A stretch of 6,371 nt of DNA from Candidatus Atribacter alterifermentans. GTDB lineage: Bacteria > Atribacterota > Atribacteria > Atribacterales > Atribacteraceae. The notes beneath the pieces were generated by a model. It was not told where the DNA came from. It worked only from the letters and a program-made list of their open reading frames with translations, and made no database searches. This document shows, one piece after another, positions 6,001-6,371 of this stretch (position 1 is its first letter; each line of letters begins with the position of its first letter). The position numbers were made by a program, and so were the translations under genes. The DNA is taken from contig JAAYUP010000068.1 in assembly GCA_012517635.1 (NCBI GenBank), forward strand, positions 1 through 6,371, given 5' to 3'.

Positions 6001-6100
6001 GGTGCCTTTCGGTTTTTAAAAGGTTATTCTGAAAATAGAGAAAGAAACATAAAAGATGAGATCCTCACGCAGAAAAGTATCAATCCAGATGGCGCATCAA

Positions 6101-6114
6101 TATATATATATATA
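6101..6114. repeat. (TA)7 dinucleotide tract
   Basis: Seven TA units lie directly before the REP-like copy at 6116-6142. This could be a length-variable tract; no coding region spans it. Confidence 0.7.
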
Positions 6115-6115
6115 A

Positions 6116-6142
6116 TTCCTTCTCCCTTGATGGGAGAAGGTG
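6116..6142. repeat. REP-like palindrome, inverted copy of the one at 3124-3150
   Basis: These 27 bases are the exact reverse complement of 3124-3150: a CCTTCTCCC/GGGAGAAGG stem of 9 base pairs with loop TTGAT (6118-6140). Similarity to copy 1 stops at 6142, where the outer GGATGAGGG arm expected by symmetry is replaced by the end of the IS3 element. Confidence 0.8.
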
Positions 6143-6371
6143 GACTTCCCCCGATAAAGTGGAGGCACTAAGAAGCAACAAGACAAGCTCTCCTTTCAAA
6201 CTGTTCTGGACTCAAATATCCTAAAGATGAATGGAGACGGACACGATTATAGAAATGTTCAATGTATTCAAAGAGACTGCTATGGGCTTCCTGTCGAGTC
6301 TGGTATCGTTCATGATACACCAACTCCATTTTTAAGGTTTTAAAGAATGATTCAGCACAAGCATTATCATA
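6141..6371 (-). mobile_element. IS3-family insertion sequence, one end (rest outside window)
   Basis: The transposase frame on the minus strand is followed by a short non-coding end whose outermost bases, read inward from 6141, are TGGACTTCCCCCGATAAAGT. The terminal TG (CA on the other strand) and the CCCCCGA-rich end resemble terminal inverted repeats of IS3 elements. The other end and any target duplication lie outside the window, so the boundary is an estimate, good to a few bases. Confidence 0.75.
6168..6371 (-). CDS. IS3-family transposase (OrfB), C-terminal fragment cut by the window edge
   Basis: Reading the minus strand from 6371 gives 67 residues ending at TAG (CTA at 6168-6170 on the plus strand). 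The start YDNACAESFFKTLK contains the catalytic Glu of the DDE integrase core (residue 7 of the fragment) with the usual Lys seven residues later (residue 14). It continues with the family's FEYIEHFYNRVRLHSSLGYL and SPEQFE ending. The two catalytic aspartates and OrfA lie beyond the right edge. No damage is visible in the part seen, so the element may be intact. It moves DNA by copy-out/paste-in transposition in its family. Confidence 0.93.
   Translation of the reverse strand, partial: YDNACAESFFKTLKMELVYHERYQTRQEAHSSLFEYIEHFYNRVRLHSSLGYLSPEQFERRACLVAS

Noticed and set aside
5980..6171. 63-codon plus-strand frame after the dehydrogenase
   Set aside because: It runs through a palindrome, the TA tract, a REP-like copy and into the IS end; no family resemblance or credible start.

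Overview
The window is A+T-rich bacterial DNA. It has one long run of plus-strand genes and ends inside an insertion sequence read from the minus strand. Nothing here fixes the taxon. Gene style (sugar-kinase, SIS and TIM-barrel epimerase genes with short spacers, strong GGAGG-type ribosome binding sites, and mixed low-GC codon use) suggests a heterotrophic, probably anaerobic bacterium of the low-GC Firmicutes or Atribacterota sort; this is a weak inference.

Layout: (1) 1-316 holds the C-terminal end of a SIS-domain sugar isomerase, followed 3 bases later by a complete PfkB-family sugar kinase (320-1261); the two look co-translated. (2) 1262-1395 carries a plausible promoter for the next gene. 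(3) 1396-3045 is a UbiB/ABC1/COQ8-type atypical kinase with all its motifs and two C-terminal membrane helices, but broken by one in-frame TAA at codon 174; the frame is intact on both sides. (4) 3046-3352 is a 300-base gap holding a degenerate heptamer repeat, a block of three REP-like palindromes and a small GCAA-loop hairpin ahead of the next gene. (5) 3353-5909 is a tight three-gene cluster: an exported PEBP (YbhB/YbcL) protein, a TIM-barrel sugar phosphate isomerase/epimerase, and a D-2-hydroxyacid dehydrogenase of the glyoxylate/hydroxypyruvate reductase type. (6) 5910-6140 is non-coding, with a second palindromic element, a (TA)7 tract and another REP-like copy. (7) 6141-6371 is the end of an IS3-family element, with the C-terminus of its DDE transposase on the minus strand.

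Functionally, the SIS/kinase pair and the epimerase/dehydrogenase pair both point to carbohydrate or sugar-acid metabolism, though no substrate can be named. The most notable observations are the single nonsense codon in an otherwise complete UbiB-like gene, and the IS3 element whose end abuts a REP-like palindrome exactly where similarity to the other copy of that palindrome stops. That arrangement resembles IS3-family elements known to target palindromic units. I do not see a convincing new defence, CRISPR or secretion system in this window.
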